DNA of 64,000 nucleotides from Lactifluus volemus (GCA_022376515.1 WTXI01000176.1:1-64000), one strand, 5' to 3'; shown: positions 21,770 through 33,107, numbered from the stretch's first letter. The notes: generated by a model from the sequence alone, not told the origin. Numbers and translations are program-made.

Positions 21770-22916
21770 ATGAAAACTGAGTGCATATTGAGAAAGGAGG
21801 CAGAGGCAATGGCAGAAGAGCAACACCAGCAAGAAGGGCACATGGGGCAAGACAGTGTCAAGATCACGCTATTGAACTGCATTTCGAGCCCAGACTTTGA
21901 CCTAGCAATAACCCAAGTGATACGCAGCTGTGCACAGTGCAAAAGCTTTGGGCCGACCCACCTAAATGCTCTCCAACAGCCAATAACCAGAAGGCACCCC
22001 TTTGAGTTACTGGTAGGAGATTACTTATCAATGCCAGTAGGGAAAGGAGGGATACCACACAATCAGACTATACCTGGACACCTTCTCCCAGCACATTTGG
22101 GCATTCAAGTACAAGTTAGCAGGGACAGCCAAGACAACAATAGATGCACTTAGCATGATAGGCAGGCATTTTGTAGCACCCAAGATGCTCATGACTGATG
22201 ACAGGTCACACTTTAATAATGAGGCAGTATGCAAGTTTTGTGACACCAACAGGTGCAAACACCACATTACACTGGCTTACTCACCCTGGGTCAATGGATT
22301 AGTAGAAGACACAAACAAGATCCTCCTTCACATCCTAAAGCGCATGTGCGCACTGGAGGTAGGAGAGCAGGATGATGATGGAACCTGGGGCGACCTATCT
22401 CAGGCGTGGCCAGACCACCTGGACACAGCAGTTTTAGTGCTCAACAGGCGCATCTTGCCTGCCCTCAAATTCACACCAAAGGAACTGCTGCTGGGCATGG
22501 CAATTAATACCCCAAGAACAGAGCCAGAAGTTGCAGCACATGACACCACAAGCACAACAGAAGCAGTGGTCCACATGGCATATGTTGCACAGCAAAGGGT
22601 CAATGGATATAAGGCAATCATCAAACATGCCATTAGTTGGAAGCACTTATATGACAGATGGGTGTTAAAAAAATCAGGTGAGGTAAGATTTCGCACCAGA
22701 CAGCTAGTTCAAATCTACTGTAGCGATCTAGACTACACCTTCAAGACAGAACACAAGATGATCCCAAAGTGGTCCCAGCCATATCGCATCAGAACCTGCA
22801 TCAGAAATGCATACAAACTTGAGAGACTGGATGGTAAGGAAGCTGAGGGCAAATTCAGCACGCAACAATTATGGGAGTTCATCCCCAAGCCAGGAGGGAA
22901 GCTGGAGACTGAGTAG
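21770..22916 (+). pseudogene. Gypsy-B integrase
   Basis: A remnant of the H2C2 zinc-binding domain (CAQCKSFGPTHLNALQQP) is followed by an integrase core. Its DDRSHFNNEAV and SPWVNGLVEDTNKILLHILK correspond to the second Asp and the Glu-helix region. A long C-terminal region ends KLERLDGKEAEGKFSTQQLW and FIPKPG. The core is split by a frame change near 22150. The first catalytic Asp would fall at LLVGDYLSMP. The 253-codon C-terminal frame (22155-22916) is open. Confidence 0.75.
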
Positions 22917-22993
22917 GAGGGGTGGCTGGAGGACAACCCAGAGTGCAAGGAAGCAGAAGCAGTGCAGACACTGCTATTTGCAAGAAGGGAGCA

Positions 22994-23141
22994 TGGAATG
23001 GAGGATAGAGAATAGGTGGACAAGAAGAGGGATATAAGCACAGAAGCAGCAGAGGATGTAACTAGACCGCTAATGTAATGGTTGAACAATATTTCTTGAT
23101 GCGTTATGACGACTAGAGTGACTGGAGACGCCCCTCCAACA
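22994..23141 (+). repeat. 3' LTR of Gypsy-B (148 bp)
   Basis: It follows the purine tract AAGAAGGGAGCA, begins TGGAATGG and ends GACGCCCCTCCAACA. Apart from the first ~25 bp it closely matches 18109-18259. Confidence 0.7.
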
Positions 23142-23934
23142 TCTGCTACTCATTTTGTGGCAAATCACCCAGATTACATGCATCTAGACTTGCAAGCCAT
23201 TATGCAGGACTTCTGTGCATCCCATTTCCTTGATGCTCTTGAAGCATTTATCCTTTGCAAGTGTCCTACACCACATACACCCATCATACCAAATGAATTC
23301 AACTGCTTTAATGCATACAAAGTCCTTTCTGTATGCATTTCTGATTCACCAACATCTGGCCACAGTGGTGAAATTGCTTGTATCAGAGCCACACACTTTG
23401 TTCAAGGAGAAGTAGAGCACAGTGACATTAGTGCTGTCTTCAATACTGTGCTTGTCAAAGTAGACAGCATGATTCCTAGGGCCACAAGGGGGACATCACT
23501 AGAAGGTACACATGATTAGCTTGTTGAAAAGACCAGACTTGGGAGCTCAGCATAATTCCTGGCCCAGGTCTTCAAATTGCCCAGGTACATGTTATTTGGG
23601 CTACTGTAGTGTCAGCCCAACGCTTCTTTGACTGTTTGCCTCCCTTATTTAGTATATGCTTAGTCAGGTTTGCCTTTACTGCAGTGGACGGAGTTTTGGG
23701 GACTTCAGTCTCATTCTCTCCACTGCAGGTCAGTTGTTATCATTGTCTTTGGTCAATATAGTCTCATTCTCTCCACTGCAGTCCCCTTGGTCCTCTGTGA
23801 CTCAAGGGCCTTTCACAGCTCCAGTTAAAACAGTGCAACTCATTTTCAACCTTCCAGAACACCTGCAGCAACCTGGAATTCCACATCACCTGACCTATGT
23901 CAAGTGGTTCACATGGGTTTAAACAATGGATAGG
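23142..23934 (+). pseudogene. Plavaka-type transposase, downstream part (Plavaka-A)
   Basis: ATHFVANHPDYMHLDLQAIM, FLDALEAFIL and SDISAVFNTVLVKVDSM continue the protein interrupted at 18108. FLAQVFKLPRY is cut by a solo Copia LTR (23590-23832) and resumes as VQLIFNLPEHLQQPGIPHHL and TYVKWFTWV. The Plavaka pattern R-V-x-V-I-F-x-L-P-x-H-L spans exactly the solo-LTR insertion point. Stops are present, so it is dead. Confidence 0.7.
23590..23832 (+). repeat. Solo LTR of the Copia-1 family (243 bp)
   Basis: It starts TGTTATTTGGGCTACTGTAG and ends CCAGTTAAAACA, nearly identical to 28912-29154. Flanking pentamers GTACA and GTGCA differ by one base and interrupt the Plavaka reading frame. Confidence 0.85.
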
Positions 23935-25800
23935 CAATGACTCTAAAGCTCTGATAAAGGTCTATCTGCCTTATTTGTTGTGTGGTAGTTGCTGATGCCA
24001 TTGTTTCAAGGTTTATCTCCCAGCGATCAAAGAATATATACCTGACAATATGGTCTGCATGCTGTGTGCCTTCCTTAACTTTTGTTATCTTGCATGGCAT
24101 AACATTCTCAATTTGGAAAGTCTCAGTCAATTACATGAGGCACTGCATCTCTTTCATCACCACCACACTGTCTTCAAAACAGCTGGTGTATGCTCTAAGG
24201 GACATATTCCCCCCACCAGCACTCTATGGAACACTACCCAAAAGCCATCCATGATTTCATGGCACTCAATGGTCTGTGCTCATCAATCTCAGAATCAAAA
24301 CACATCAAGGCTATGATACTAGAGGGTAATATTGTCAACACTTTGATGTCTGATTCATCTGATAGGTTTTGTTCTGCAGATCCCTTGTTTCTGCACTCAT
24401 TTTTGTGAAACACAGCATCCAAGGATAACTTGGTTGAACCTGTAGGAAATGAGGCCAAAAGTGATGACTCAGAGTCCAACAATGGGGATATTTCAAATAA
24501 ATGCACAAGACCTTTGATTTCTCTGTCAGCAAAACCAGCTCATATGTTCCCTCAATCTCTGAACTTATTACATCTAGCAGTACCTCACATTCTTTTCAAG
24601 AAAGAAATGTTAGTGTATCTGATATTGCTAGAATGCATCATCTCCATATCCTGATCACAGAGTTTCTTGAACAATAAGGGCTCTTGACCCCCATCCCCAA
24701 TTCATTTGAACCACTCATTGCCATATATCCTTCTGCCAGGGCAATCTTCTATGCTTTAAGTGATATCTGTGGTGTTGGCAGGATGTGCAGGGGATTCATC
24801 CAGGCTTCATCCACCTGGAGAAAGGGTGTTGGCCAATTTGACACTGTATTTATCAAGTTGGATAACCAAGAGTGTGAAATGAGAGGCCTTGGCATTACAT
24901 GGCTTCAGTTGTTATTTTCCTTCTGTTTCCTTGACACAATTTATCCATGTGTGTTCATTAATGACTTTCATGTTGTTTTTTTTTTTTTTTGAATTGGTGT
25001 TTATTGTCCCTGCAAGGATGCAACAAGACATAATCTACAAGATGAGTACCAACTCACAGAAGGCAGAGTAAGAGATTAGAGAAAAGGGAAGAGTGTTTGA
25101 AGGCGTGGGTGAGACAAGGTGTATAGTAATAAGATGTAAGAGGCAGAGAGAACAGAGGTAACTTACAGCAGCTGCGGTCCAACGGCTTCATGTTCAAGGT
25201 GGGTCTGGTCTCAGTGGCAGGGGGTGGAGGGTCACCTGTGAAAGGAAGATGAACTTCCCTAGGCAGCATCCTCCATGTTTAGATAAGAAGATAGAGTTGG
25301 AAGAGTGGTGGGTGATGGAGGTTAAATACTGCTCCGCATAGAGGGGGCAGGTAAAGAGAATGTGGGAAGACTTTCATGTTGGTGATCAATCAGACAGGAA
25401 TACTGGCATGTGGAAGGTCAAGCGCACAGTCAATCATCAAAACAGGCATCCAATCTTGTGTGTCATCCACTTGGCCAGTATTATTCCTGCAGCACATCTC
25501 ATACTTGTTTTCAAAGATACATTGCCCATTACTGATAATGAAACTCCTGACCCATGCTGGCCCAGCACCATGTGGCTTTCAATCCTGTGGTCACTAGTAC
25601 AGATGAAGATAGCAACCTTAGACAGCACAATCTTGAGGGAAGTTAAGATAATCCATTTCTCAGTACTGCCAGCCACATCTTCTGGTACTCCAGTGCAGAC
25701 ACAACATTCTCTAAAGACCTTTGATCTTAGGACCTCTCTTACTCTAATAGATTCTGAGATTTCTGACTTAGAAAGAGACCTCAGGCTGAGCCATTAGAAC
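23935..25800 (+). pseudogene. Second Plavaka-type transposase remnant (Plavaka-B)
   Basis: Colinear Plavaka motifs appear in several frames. NGLCSSISESKHIKA near 24266 corresponds to the N-G-L-C-S-S-I-T-E-S-x-H pattern. PLISLSAKPAHMFPQSLNLL near 24510 and FYALSDICGVGRMCRGFIQA near 24750 follow, then WRKGVGQFDTVFIKLDNQEC and LFSFCFLDTIYPCVFINDFH near 24900-24968. A LINE tail (24976-25368) intervenes. The protein then resumes as VGDQSDRNTGMWKVKRTV and VIHLASIIPAAHLILVF (25380-25520). The frame is broken by stops and shifts. Confidence 0.75.
24976..25368 (-). mobile_element. 5'-truncated LINE copy with 13-bp target duplication
   Basis: A poly-T run (poly-A on the minus strand), preceded on that strand by AATAAACACCAATTC, marks the 3' end. 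GACTTTCATGTTG occurs at 24963-24975 and again at 25369-25381, an exact 13-bp target-site duplication. Near its truncated 5' end the minus strand encodes HILFTCPLYAEQYLTSI, resembling the C-terminal Cys/His segment of fungal LINE ORF2 proteins. It lies inside Plavaka-B. Confidence 0.75.
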
Positions 25801-26720
25801 ATTCTCATACACAAAGACACCAAAATGCCCCCAAGCCTGTAGACCCATTCCTTATGCAATGATAACCTCAGTAGGGACCTTGCAAAGTCATTTATTTGTA
25901 CATAGTACATCCCAAGGACAGGTCTGCTCAGTGTAAAGCTCATGGCATTTCTATCACAGCAAAAAGTGCCCTGGCAGCCATTGCTGCTTTCTATGGTGTT
26001 GAGCCTGTGTCTCAGGATTGACCTAGGCCTTGATTTTCCCAGGAGTGATTTGTGAATGCCCTGGTAGAATTTATTGTTGCTAATGACCTGGTTGGTCTTT
26101 TTTTATCTTTTTAAAACATTTTTCTAATAACCATTTTGTAGCCTATTAGCCTTGTGGAGTCCCAACAATCTTGGGACCTTATGCTCTTGTTATGGGAGAA
26201 TATGCAAGAACATGATATTCCTCATCATACAACAATTAGCAACTGTATTCTAGAGCTACAGGCTGAGCACTTTAATTTTCTCTCAGCTCAAATGCAGGCA
26301 TGTGACCAATGTTGGTAAAGGGACTTGGTTATACTTAACTATTTTTTATCAGTGCTCTGCTGGGAAGATTTCCTTTACCATGGACTGCTGGACTGATCCT
26401 GACTCTAAGCCATATATGGCTGTTACTGCACACTGGCTGGAGAGCAAGCTCACTCTTGGACAGAGAAAACTTACTCTTTGTGTTGATCTAGTTGGCTTTC
26501 TGCTTGTTCAAGGATCACATACAGGAGATTGCTTAGCAGAAGAGTTTCTCTTCATTATAGATCACCTAGATCTAGCTAACAAGGTAATATCTCCTTTGCT
26601 TATTTTTTCAGGGGCTGGTAAAACCTGCATAACATATATAGATTGGATGGATCACCATGGATAATGCAGCAAATAATGACACATTTGTTGTAACTTTTTG
26701 ACTGAGTCTTGATCTAGGCC
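25801..26720 (+). pseudogene. hAT-family transposase fragment (hAT-2)
   Basis: FVNALVEFIVANDLVG (26051-26098), an apparent intron to TTTTGTAG at 26140, then ISLVESQQSWDLMLLLWENM, EHDIPHHTTISN and LELQAEHFNFLSAQM match the helical N-terminal part of a hAT transposase. GKISFTMDCWTDPDSKPYMA, DCLAEEFLFIIDHLDLANK and WITMDNAANNDTFV follow from the catalytic core. The rest is missing. 25801-26040 is a weaker extension with stops. Confidence 0.75.
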
Positions 26721-27169
26721 CAACCCAGTTGCTTGGCCCAATATTTCCTTGCATGCCAGGTTGACAATGTGTAGTAAATCAGCAACATTATGCACAAAAA
26801 AATAAGACTAACCATATGCAACTGCTGTCTGCTAGAAAACTCAATCCTACACCCTTCAAGAGCTACTTGCAATGCAACAAGGTACCATTCAGCATGTAGG
26901 TTATATCTTACTTGTTAGATTTTTCTCGGTTTTTGTTTCGATTTTCTTTTCTATGTAGACTTTCTATGACCCTATGAAGACTCAGATGGCTTCTTACTCC
27001 CTGGTACTCAGAGAAATTTGACTGGCAACATCTTGAATTTAAGAGGCATTGTGGTGTCACATTGCCTTGTGTTCTGTGGACTCATTCCTAACATCAATTA
27101 AGATCAGAATTAATCTCCCTGCCTCAGTGATCAACTAGCAGAATGTAACTCAAACACAGTGATCTAGCC
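26721..27169. other. Stretch between hAT-2 and a Copia fragment, no gene supported
   Basis: AT-rich sequence with many stops in all frames. It may be more of the hAT-2 element or upstream Copia sequence, but no motif is convincing. Confidence 0.35.
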
Positions 27170-27628
27170 AGTCTGATGCAAAAGCAATCAATTCAAGGTG
27201 CACTGTACATGGGATCATTTATCAGTGATTATTTCCAACATGCTATAGTGTATTTTCTCAAAAGTAAAGATCAGATTGTGGACATCTTCAAGGACTTTCT
27301 GGTGCATGCAAAAAAGCAAACATCAGATAAGATCTTGGCACTACTACACAGTGATTGTTGGTGGGAATACATGGGTGGCCTGATGCAGTTAATCTTATTA
27401 GAGCACAGTATCAAGCATCACACTACAATGCCATATTCACCTCAGCAGAACAGTACAGCCAAGTGATAGAATTGCATGATCTTAAATAATGCACATGCAA
27501 TGTTTCACAGTGCTAGCTTATCTCTTGGGTTCTACAAAAGTTAATGCTGCAGTTCACACATACAATAGAACTCCTACACATATTCTTGGTTGGCACACTC
27601 TACACAAACTCTGGAATGATGGGCACAT
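27170..27628 (+). pseudogene. Copia integrase fragment, left part (Copia-2)
   Basis: KSKDQIVDIFKDFLVHAKKQ, LHSDCWWEYMGG and IKHHTTMPYSPQQNSTAK follow the Copia integrase pattern (second Asp region, then S-P-Q-Q-N before the Glu). AAVHTYNRTPTHILGWHTLH follows in another frame. The protein is cut at 27628 by a solo LTR and continues from 28234. Confidence 0.75.
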
Positions 27629-28233
27629 TGTTATGGACTAACACGTGCTTGCTGACTCATATGATACATTTCCGGACTGCTGACTCATTTCTGCTGACTC
27701 CCTTGTTTATACGAATGGACTGCCGATCGCTTTGTTTCAGATCGCTTACTTATTTTTCTCATGATACAGCCTTGCACAGCACCGTACAGCCACAAGCAAC
27801 AGCCACATGCACAGGATGACTTGCTGATTCCTGAAACATGTTTCAAACCCTGAAAGCTGTATGAAGGTCACAGCCCCTATGGCTGTGTACATAGCCTTGT
27901 CTTCTTATATATAAACCCTGTACTTTCTACCCTAGAGACCTTAAGTCTCAGTTTTGTTTCGCAATCCAAGTCTTCTATCTATTAGAACCTTGCTTGCCTA
28001 GAAGCATAAGACCTGAGAGAACCCTCTTGACATCATGTCCTTCAACTTCTTGACACTTTGGTCTCATCCTTGAGGCCAAAGCCCTTGACCTCTGAAACGC
28101 TCTTGACTTAGTCGTTTACTAAGTCTCCTCTTTATCGAACCTTTGATCTTGACTTGCACATCTTGCAAGTCTTGCCCTTGACTTCACGAACGATCGTACA
28201 CTTCGTACAAAGGTCCCACTTGGAACCTTAACA
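27629..28233 (+). repeat. Solo LTR (605 bp) with exact 5-bp target duplication
   Basis: It starts TGTTATGG and ends CCTTAACA, with CACAT at 27624-27628 and again at 28234-28238. A TATA box (TATATATAAACCC) lies near 27907, followed by a pyrimidine-rich leader. Two TGACTCA sites lie within its first 60 bp. It interrupts the integrase of Copia-2. Confidence 0.85.
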
Positions 28234-28388
28234 CACATTCTGGATATCTTTTACTTCCAGATCTTTAGATGTTGAGCTTATGTGCATGTCCCAGAGGAAC
28301 TCTAGAAGAAGCTAGATCCTCAGGTGATCCTAATGAGCTTTGTTGGATATGAGTCTGAATCTAAGGGGTACCACTTATGGAATTGAAG
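28234..28388 (+). pseudogene. Copia integrase fragment, right part (Copia-2)
   Basis: AYVHVPEE, KLDPQVILMSFVGYESESKG and YHLWN match the C-terminal part of Copia integrases, where K-L-D-P...F-V-G-Y-E-x-x-S-K-G-Y is usual. It continues the fragment that ends at 27628. Confidence 0.7.
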
Positions 28389-28911
28389 CAAATGCTCAGT
28401 CATACTTGCATTCCTCTCGTCATCTAAAACTCTCCCTATGGACTGGGACCTCTGGCATCGATGCCTCTGTCACCAACACCTTGCTGGGGTCAAGAAGCTG
28501 CTCTCAGGTGACCTGGTGACTGGATTCAAGCTTGATTCTCAGGCTGATCCTGATCTGGTATGTGAAGCCTGTAAAGCTGGCAAGATGCACTCAGATCCAT
28601 TCCCTCTATCACCTCCAACTTGTCCACAGTGATATCACTCCATGGGTGTGTGAAGGTGTCCACTTATCAGGCATTTTGCTACTGGGTTGCCTTCATTGAT
28701 GACTTCTCTCTCTTGCTTTAAGGCTGTCTATCTGTTGAAGCGGAAATCTGAGACATTCTCTGCCTTCAAGCAGTTCAAGGCATGGGCAGAGAACATTACA
28801 GGACAGAGGATTGGGACACTTTAACACTTAGAGATGACAAGGGAGACGCCTTGGCTTCATTCATTCATATCAGCAACAGAATTACTACTTCTACTCTCTC
28901 TGATTCCACTC
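28389..28911 (+). pseudogene. Internally deleted piece of a second Copia-1 copy
   Basis: MDWDLWHRCLCHQHLAGVKK through CEACKAGKMHSDPFP (28438-28605) repeats the pre-integrase region found at 30011-30180. FIDDFS, ETFSAFKQFK and RDDKGD follow. Then, after a deletion, sequence equal to 30604-30664 ends abruptly at the 5' LTR of the neighbouring element. Its stops and deletions show it was dead before that LTR landed. Confidence 0.75.
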
Positions 28912-29154
28912 TGTTATTTGGGCTACTGTAGTGTCAGCCCAACGCTTCTGTGACGATTTGCCTTCCTTATTTAGTATATGCTTAGTCAGGCTTGCCTTTA
29001 CTGCAGTGGACGGAGTTTTGGGGACTTCAGTCTCATTCTCTCCACTGCAGGTTAGCTGTTATCATTGTCTTTGGTCAATATAGTCTCATTCTCTCCACTG
29101 CAGTCCCCTTGGTCCTCTGTGACTCAAGGGCCCTTCACAGCTCCACTTAAAACA
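28912..29154 (+). repeat. 5' LTR of Copia-1 (243 bp)
   Basis: It begins TGTTATTTGGGCTACTGTAG and ends CACTTAAAACA. It carries two CTGCAG-bounded repeats of CTCATTCTCTCCACTGCAG. It closely matches the solo LTR at 23590-23832. Confidence 0.85.
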
Positions 29155-31465
29155 TGGCAGTCATGGCCATCATTAGGGCGCTCCCACACTCTTTTGACAA
29201 CGTTGTGCGCACTATCTCCGTCCTGGACAAGTTTGACAAGCCATCTGTCATCCAGTCACTCAGAAACATGGATCAGACACGTTCAAACCTAATGCGCCCA
29301 GATCGTCCTCCAAGCCTTCCCAGGCGTCCTCCCTTCCTTCCCAATCCACCTCTCCTCAAAACTCACAGAATAGGGCCTCCACTCGCCCCAAATGTGACTT
29401 CTGCTCTCGCCTTGGCCATGTTGAGGCCAAATGCTTCCTCAAGGAGAAGTTGACTCGTCAATTTGGCTCTCCCTTGCCCTCTACTGCTGCCCCTGCTTCC
29501 ACTGACTCTCAGTCTGCTCCTGCTGCGCCTCAGAATGCTTCCATTGCCTCTGCAAGTGCTCTCTTCTCTGCCACACCTATTCCTCATTCTCACACCTCCT
29601 GGAACGCAGACACTGGTGCCTCAGCTCATATGACATTCAACTGTCATTGGCTGCAAAATTTGGTGCCCCACAGGATCCCCATTCGCCTAGCTGATGGATC
29701 TGTGCTGTATTCTGAAGGTGTTGGGTCGGTTCGCTTCAATCCTGTAGTGGATGGGCAGGAGATGGCACCTCTAGAGTTCACAAATGTGCTATATGTTCCC
29801 TCCCTCTCCAGTAATCTGTTCTCTGTCCTATATCTCACAATGCATCGCTCTTTCACTATCTCTATTGTGACGGACACCCTCAACTTCATCAGGGATGGAC
29901 ACACTGTCATTCAGGCAAAGGTGGACACTCCTTCAAATGCTGCATTTCTGGCTGGGGAAACACTTCCAGTAGAGCAATTTGCATCCCTCTCATCTTCTAC
30001 CACTCTCCCTATGGACTGGGACCTTTGGCATCGACGCCTCTGTCACCAACACCTTGCTGGGGTCAAGAAGCTGCTCTCAGGTAACCTGGTGACTGGATTC
30101 AAGCTTGATTCTCAAGCTGATCCTGATCCGGTATGTGAAGCCTGTAAAGCTGGCAAGATGCACGCAGATCCATTCCCTCCATCCACCTCTAGAGCATCTA
30201 GACCCCTCCAACTCATCCACAGTGATCTCCATGGGCCTGTGAAGGTCTTAACTCATCAGGGATTTCGCTACTGGGTTACCTTCATTGATGACTTCTCTCG
30301 CTTTAAGGCTGTCTATCTGTTGAAGCGCAAATCTGAGACATTCTCTGCCTTCAAACAGTTCAAGGTATGGGCAGAGAATGTCACAGGACAGAGGATTGGG
30401 ACGCTTAGAGATGACAAGGGAGGGGAGTACATGTCTAGGGAGTTTGACAACTTCTGCATTGATCATGGGATCCAGAGGCAGCACACAGCTAGGAATCGTC
30501 CACAGCAGAATGGGGTCGCTGAGAGGGCTAATAGGACGATGGAGGAGGGCATTATCTGTATGCTTCATGAGTCTGGCATGCCACCATCTTTCTGGGGAGA
30601 GGCCTTGGCTTCATTCATTCATATCAGCAACAGGATCACCACTTCTACTCTCTCTGATTCCACTCCTCACCAGGCATTCCTTGGGTCTCAGCCAGATGTC
30701 TCTAGACTCCGAGTTTGGGGCTGCACTGCTTATGTTCTCATTCAGAGGGACAAGCGTCCACTTGGCAGCCTTGGAGTGCACATGGAGAAGTGTGTCTTCA
30801 TTGGATACCCTGATGGCTACAAGGCTTGGAAGTTCTACAATCCAGTGACCAAGAAGGTGATCATCTCAGAGAGAGCTGACTTTGATGAACGCTTTTTCAT
30901 GCATCAGAAGCACTCTACTCCTTTCATCCCACCCCCTCGCCTCAATTCCCTTCTGGAGGCTCCTACCCCTCTTGTTGCGCTTCCTGAGTTGCTCCCTGAC
31001 GCCCCTAGTGATTCTGAGCTCTCACAGAGGCCAGCTCATGGGGGAGATGGGTCTACTTCATCTGATCTGCCTTCAGTTCGCCCTCAGACACCTCCATCTG
31101 CTCCCTTTTACACTGCTGAGCCAGACTCCGATCGTTCACCTTCCTCATCACACCATCCATCTCCTAGCACTCCTTTCTCGTCCATTTCACTTCCAATCAG
31201 TCCATCTCCTTCACCAGCACCTTCAGACACTCTTCCCTCACACCCTCAGTGCCTCAGACATCCTAGGGAGGAGTGGTTAGCTGAGCAATGGACAGTCCCA
31301 CAGTGCTACAGACAACACAGAGAGCCTACTCCGACCATCCTATCTAGTGATGAAGAGAAGCATGATTCTGATGATCCCCTTGACCTCCTGAACACCCATG
31401 GAGTCTCTGTCCCTGAGCCCCCTTCCTACAAGCTCTCTCAGCGATGCTCTGATGCAGATCTGTGA
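29155..31465 (+). CDS. Copia-1 gag (partial), protease and integrase
   Basis: An open frame reaches back to about 29260 and ends with TGA at 31465. Before it, ALPHSFDNVVRTISVLDKFD from gag is in another frame, so gag is shifted and N-terminally deleted. The main frame carries a CCHC zinc knuckle (CDFCSRLGHVEAKC), the protease motif WNADTGASAHMT, the pre-integrase DWDLWHRRLCHQHL with CEACKAGK, and an integrase core with HSDLHGP, RDDKGGEY and ERANRT (D, D, E all present). VWGCTAYVLIQRDKRPLG and FIGYPDGYKAWKFYNP follow, then a Ser/Pro-rich linker. The catalytic residues are intact, making this the least decayed retroelement frame in the window. A stop separates it from RT. Confidence 0.85.
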
Positions 31466-31600
31466 CATAAAGCTTGTAAAGAAGAGATAGAGGCCCACAG
31501 CATCAATGGCACTTGCGAAGTTGTCAAGTTGCCCCCTGGGAAGCATGCAATAGGCTCCAGATGGTTCTTCAAGGTCAAGTACAATGCTGATGCATCAGTA

Positions 31601-32099
31601 AACCTAACCAAAACTTTTTTGGGCTTGCTCAAGCTTGAGCAAGCTTAAAGGTACACAAAATGACAAAAGTTCTCAAGGAACCTAAATTTTACCAAAAAGT
31701 TTGCTTTGACTATATTCTCAAAAAGTAATCAAGTTGAAAATGTTCATAAAAGCGATCAAAAGTCATAAAAGTGTCTGAAGTGAAAAAGTGTCTTTCATCA
31801 GTGCTGAAACTAGCAAAGCAGGGAATCCAGAAAAACAAAGGTGAGAACCCTAGATGTGATGAAGATACAGGTATGTGGAGAGTGTGCCCTGAATGTGATG
31901 AAGAGGGTCAGTGGCCAATCCAGATTATCTATCTTGACACCATACTTTGTGGTATACATTTTCTACCATTCTATGGACAGGGGTTACTTTGATTGGATTT
32001 GACTTATAGCAATGCCCTTGATACTTGTGATTCATATTTAAAAACCAATTTATTATTGACTGCCAGCTTTTTTACTTTTTTACTTGTTTGCTTTCAAAA
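31601..32099 (+). mobile_element. Plavaka-derived insertion in Copia-1 RT, 3-bp target duplication
   Basis: The Copia coding sequence is interrupted between GTA (31598-31600) and GTG (32100-32102), a likely 3-bp duplication with one change, the length usual for CACTA-like elements. Inside, DEDTGMWRVCPECDEEGQW, IQIIYLDTILCGIHFLPFYG and LDLTYSNALDT match the C-terminal part of Plavaka transposases. Near its left end is a perfect 22-bp palindrome centred on AAGCTT (31623-31644). The rest of the transposase is missing, so it is a deletion derivative. Confidence 0.65.
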
Positions 32100-33107
32100 G
32101 TGGAAAAGACCGAAAGGTTTTGCACCATTTACTGATGTGGCTCCCTTGAATGCTACAAGGCAAGATTGGTTGCAAAAGGCTACTTCCAGTGCCCTGGCTT
32201 TGACTTTAAGAAGACATTTGCCCCCACTGTTCACTATTCCACCATCAGAATCATCCTTGTCACTGCCTTGGAGGACCTTGAGCTTCATTCTGTGGACATC
32301 TCTCATGCTTATCTGAATGGCACTCTTGAGGACATCTACATGTAGCAGCCTGAGGGATTTGAGGTTGGTAGACCAGATGTGTGTAGGTTGAGAAAGTCAT
32401 TGTATGGGTTGAAGCAAGCTGGTTGAGTTTGGAACCACACTCTCTACTCTGTGTGTATCCTAATGCCTGTCTTTGTAGATGATATCACCCTAGCTTGCAA
32501 ATATGGTGCCCAGATTGACTCAGTCATTCAGGAGCTGTCTTCTCACTTCAAACTCCGTGATCTGGGAGCCACTACTCAACTCCTGGGCATGGAGATTCAC
32601 AGAGACCGCTCCAAACATTCCCTTTCCCTCTCTCAGAGCCAGTTCATTGCCAACCTCCTCCAGGAGCATGGTTTGCATGATTGTAAGCCTGTCTCCACTC
32701 CTCTCAACCCTGGATCACGCCTTTCCACCTCCATTTCCCCTCAGAGTAATGCAGAAGCTGCTGACATTGCCTACTCTGCCGGAGTTCTTGCCAGATTCAA
32801 CTCCAATCCTGATCTTCAGCACTGGCAAGCAGTTAAGCATGTTTTGCACTATCTCAAGGGCACAATGGACTACAAGCTTGTCAGACATATTAGCCTTCTG
32901 ACTGCCCAGAGCCCTTCATCACTTACTCTGATTCGGACCACGGAGGCAATCCTGACAATGGGAAGTCCACTGGAGGGTTTGTGATCAAGATTGGCACTGG
33001 TGCAGTCTCCTGGAGCTCTAAGCTTCAGCCACTTGTTGCTCTTTTCATAAAGCAGAGTACATTGCTGCTGTTGAGGCTGGAAAGGAGATCCTTTGCATGC
33101 ATCAATT

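Larger units (their letters stand above)
18109..23141 (+). mobile_element. Gypsy-B: near full-length LTR retrotransposon with ~150-bp LTRs
   Basis: Two direct repeats flank gag, protease, RT, RNase H and integrase coding blocks in Gypsy order on the plus strand. The LTRs share GGACAAGAAGAGGGATATAA-type sequence and end CGCCCCTCCAAC. The element sits inside a Plavaka transposase frame: SLMLE stops at its left edge and SATHFVANHPDY starts at its right edge. In-frame stops and frameshifts in every block make it non-functional. No exact target duplication is visible (CTGA on the left, CTGC on the right). Confidence 0.85.
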
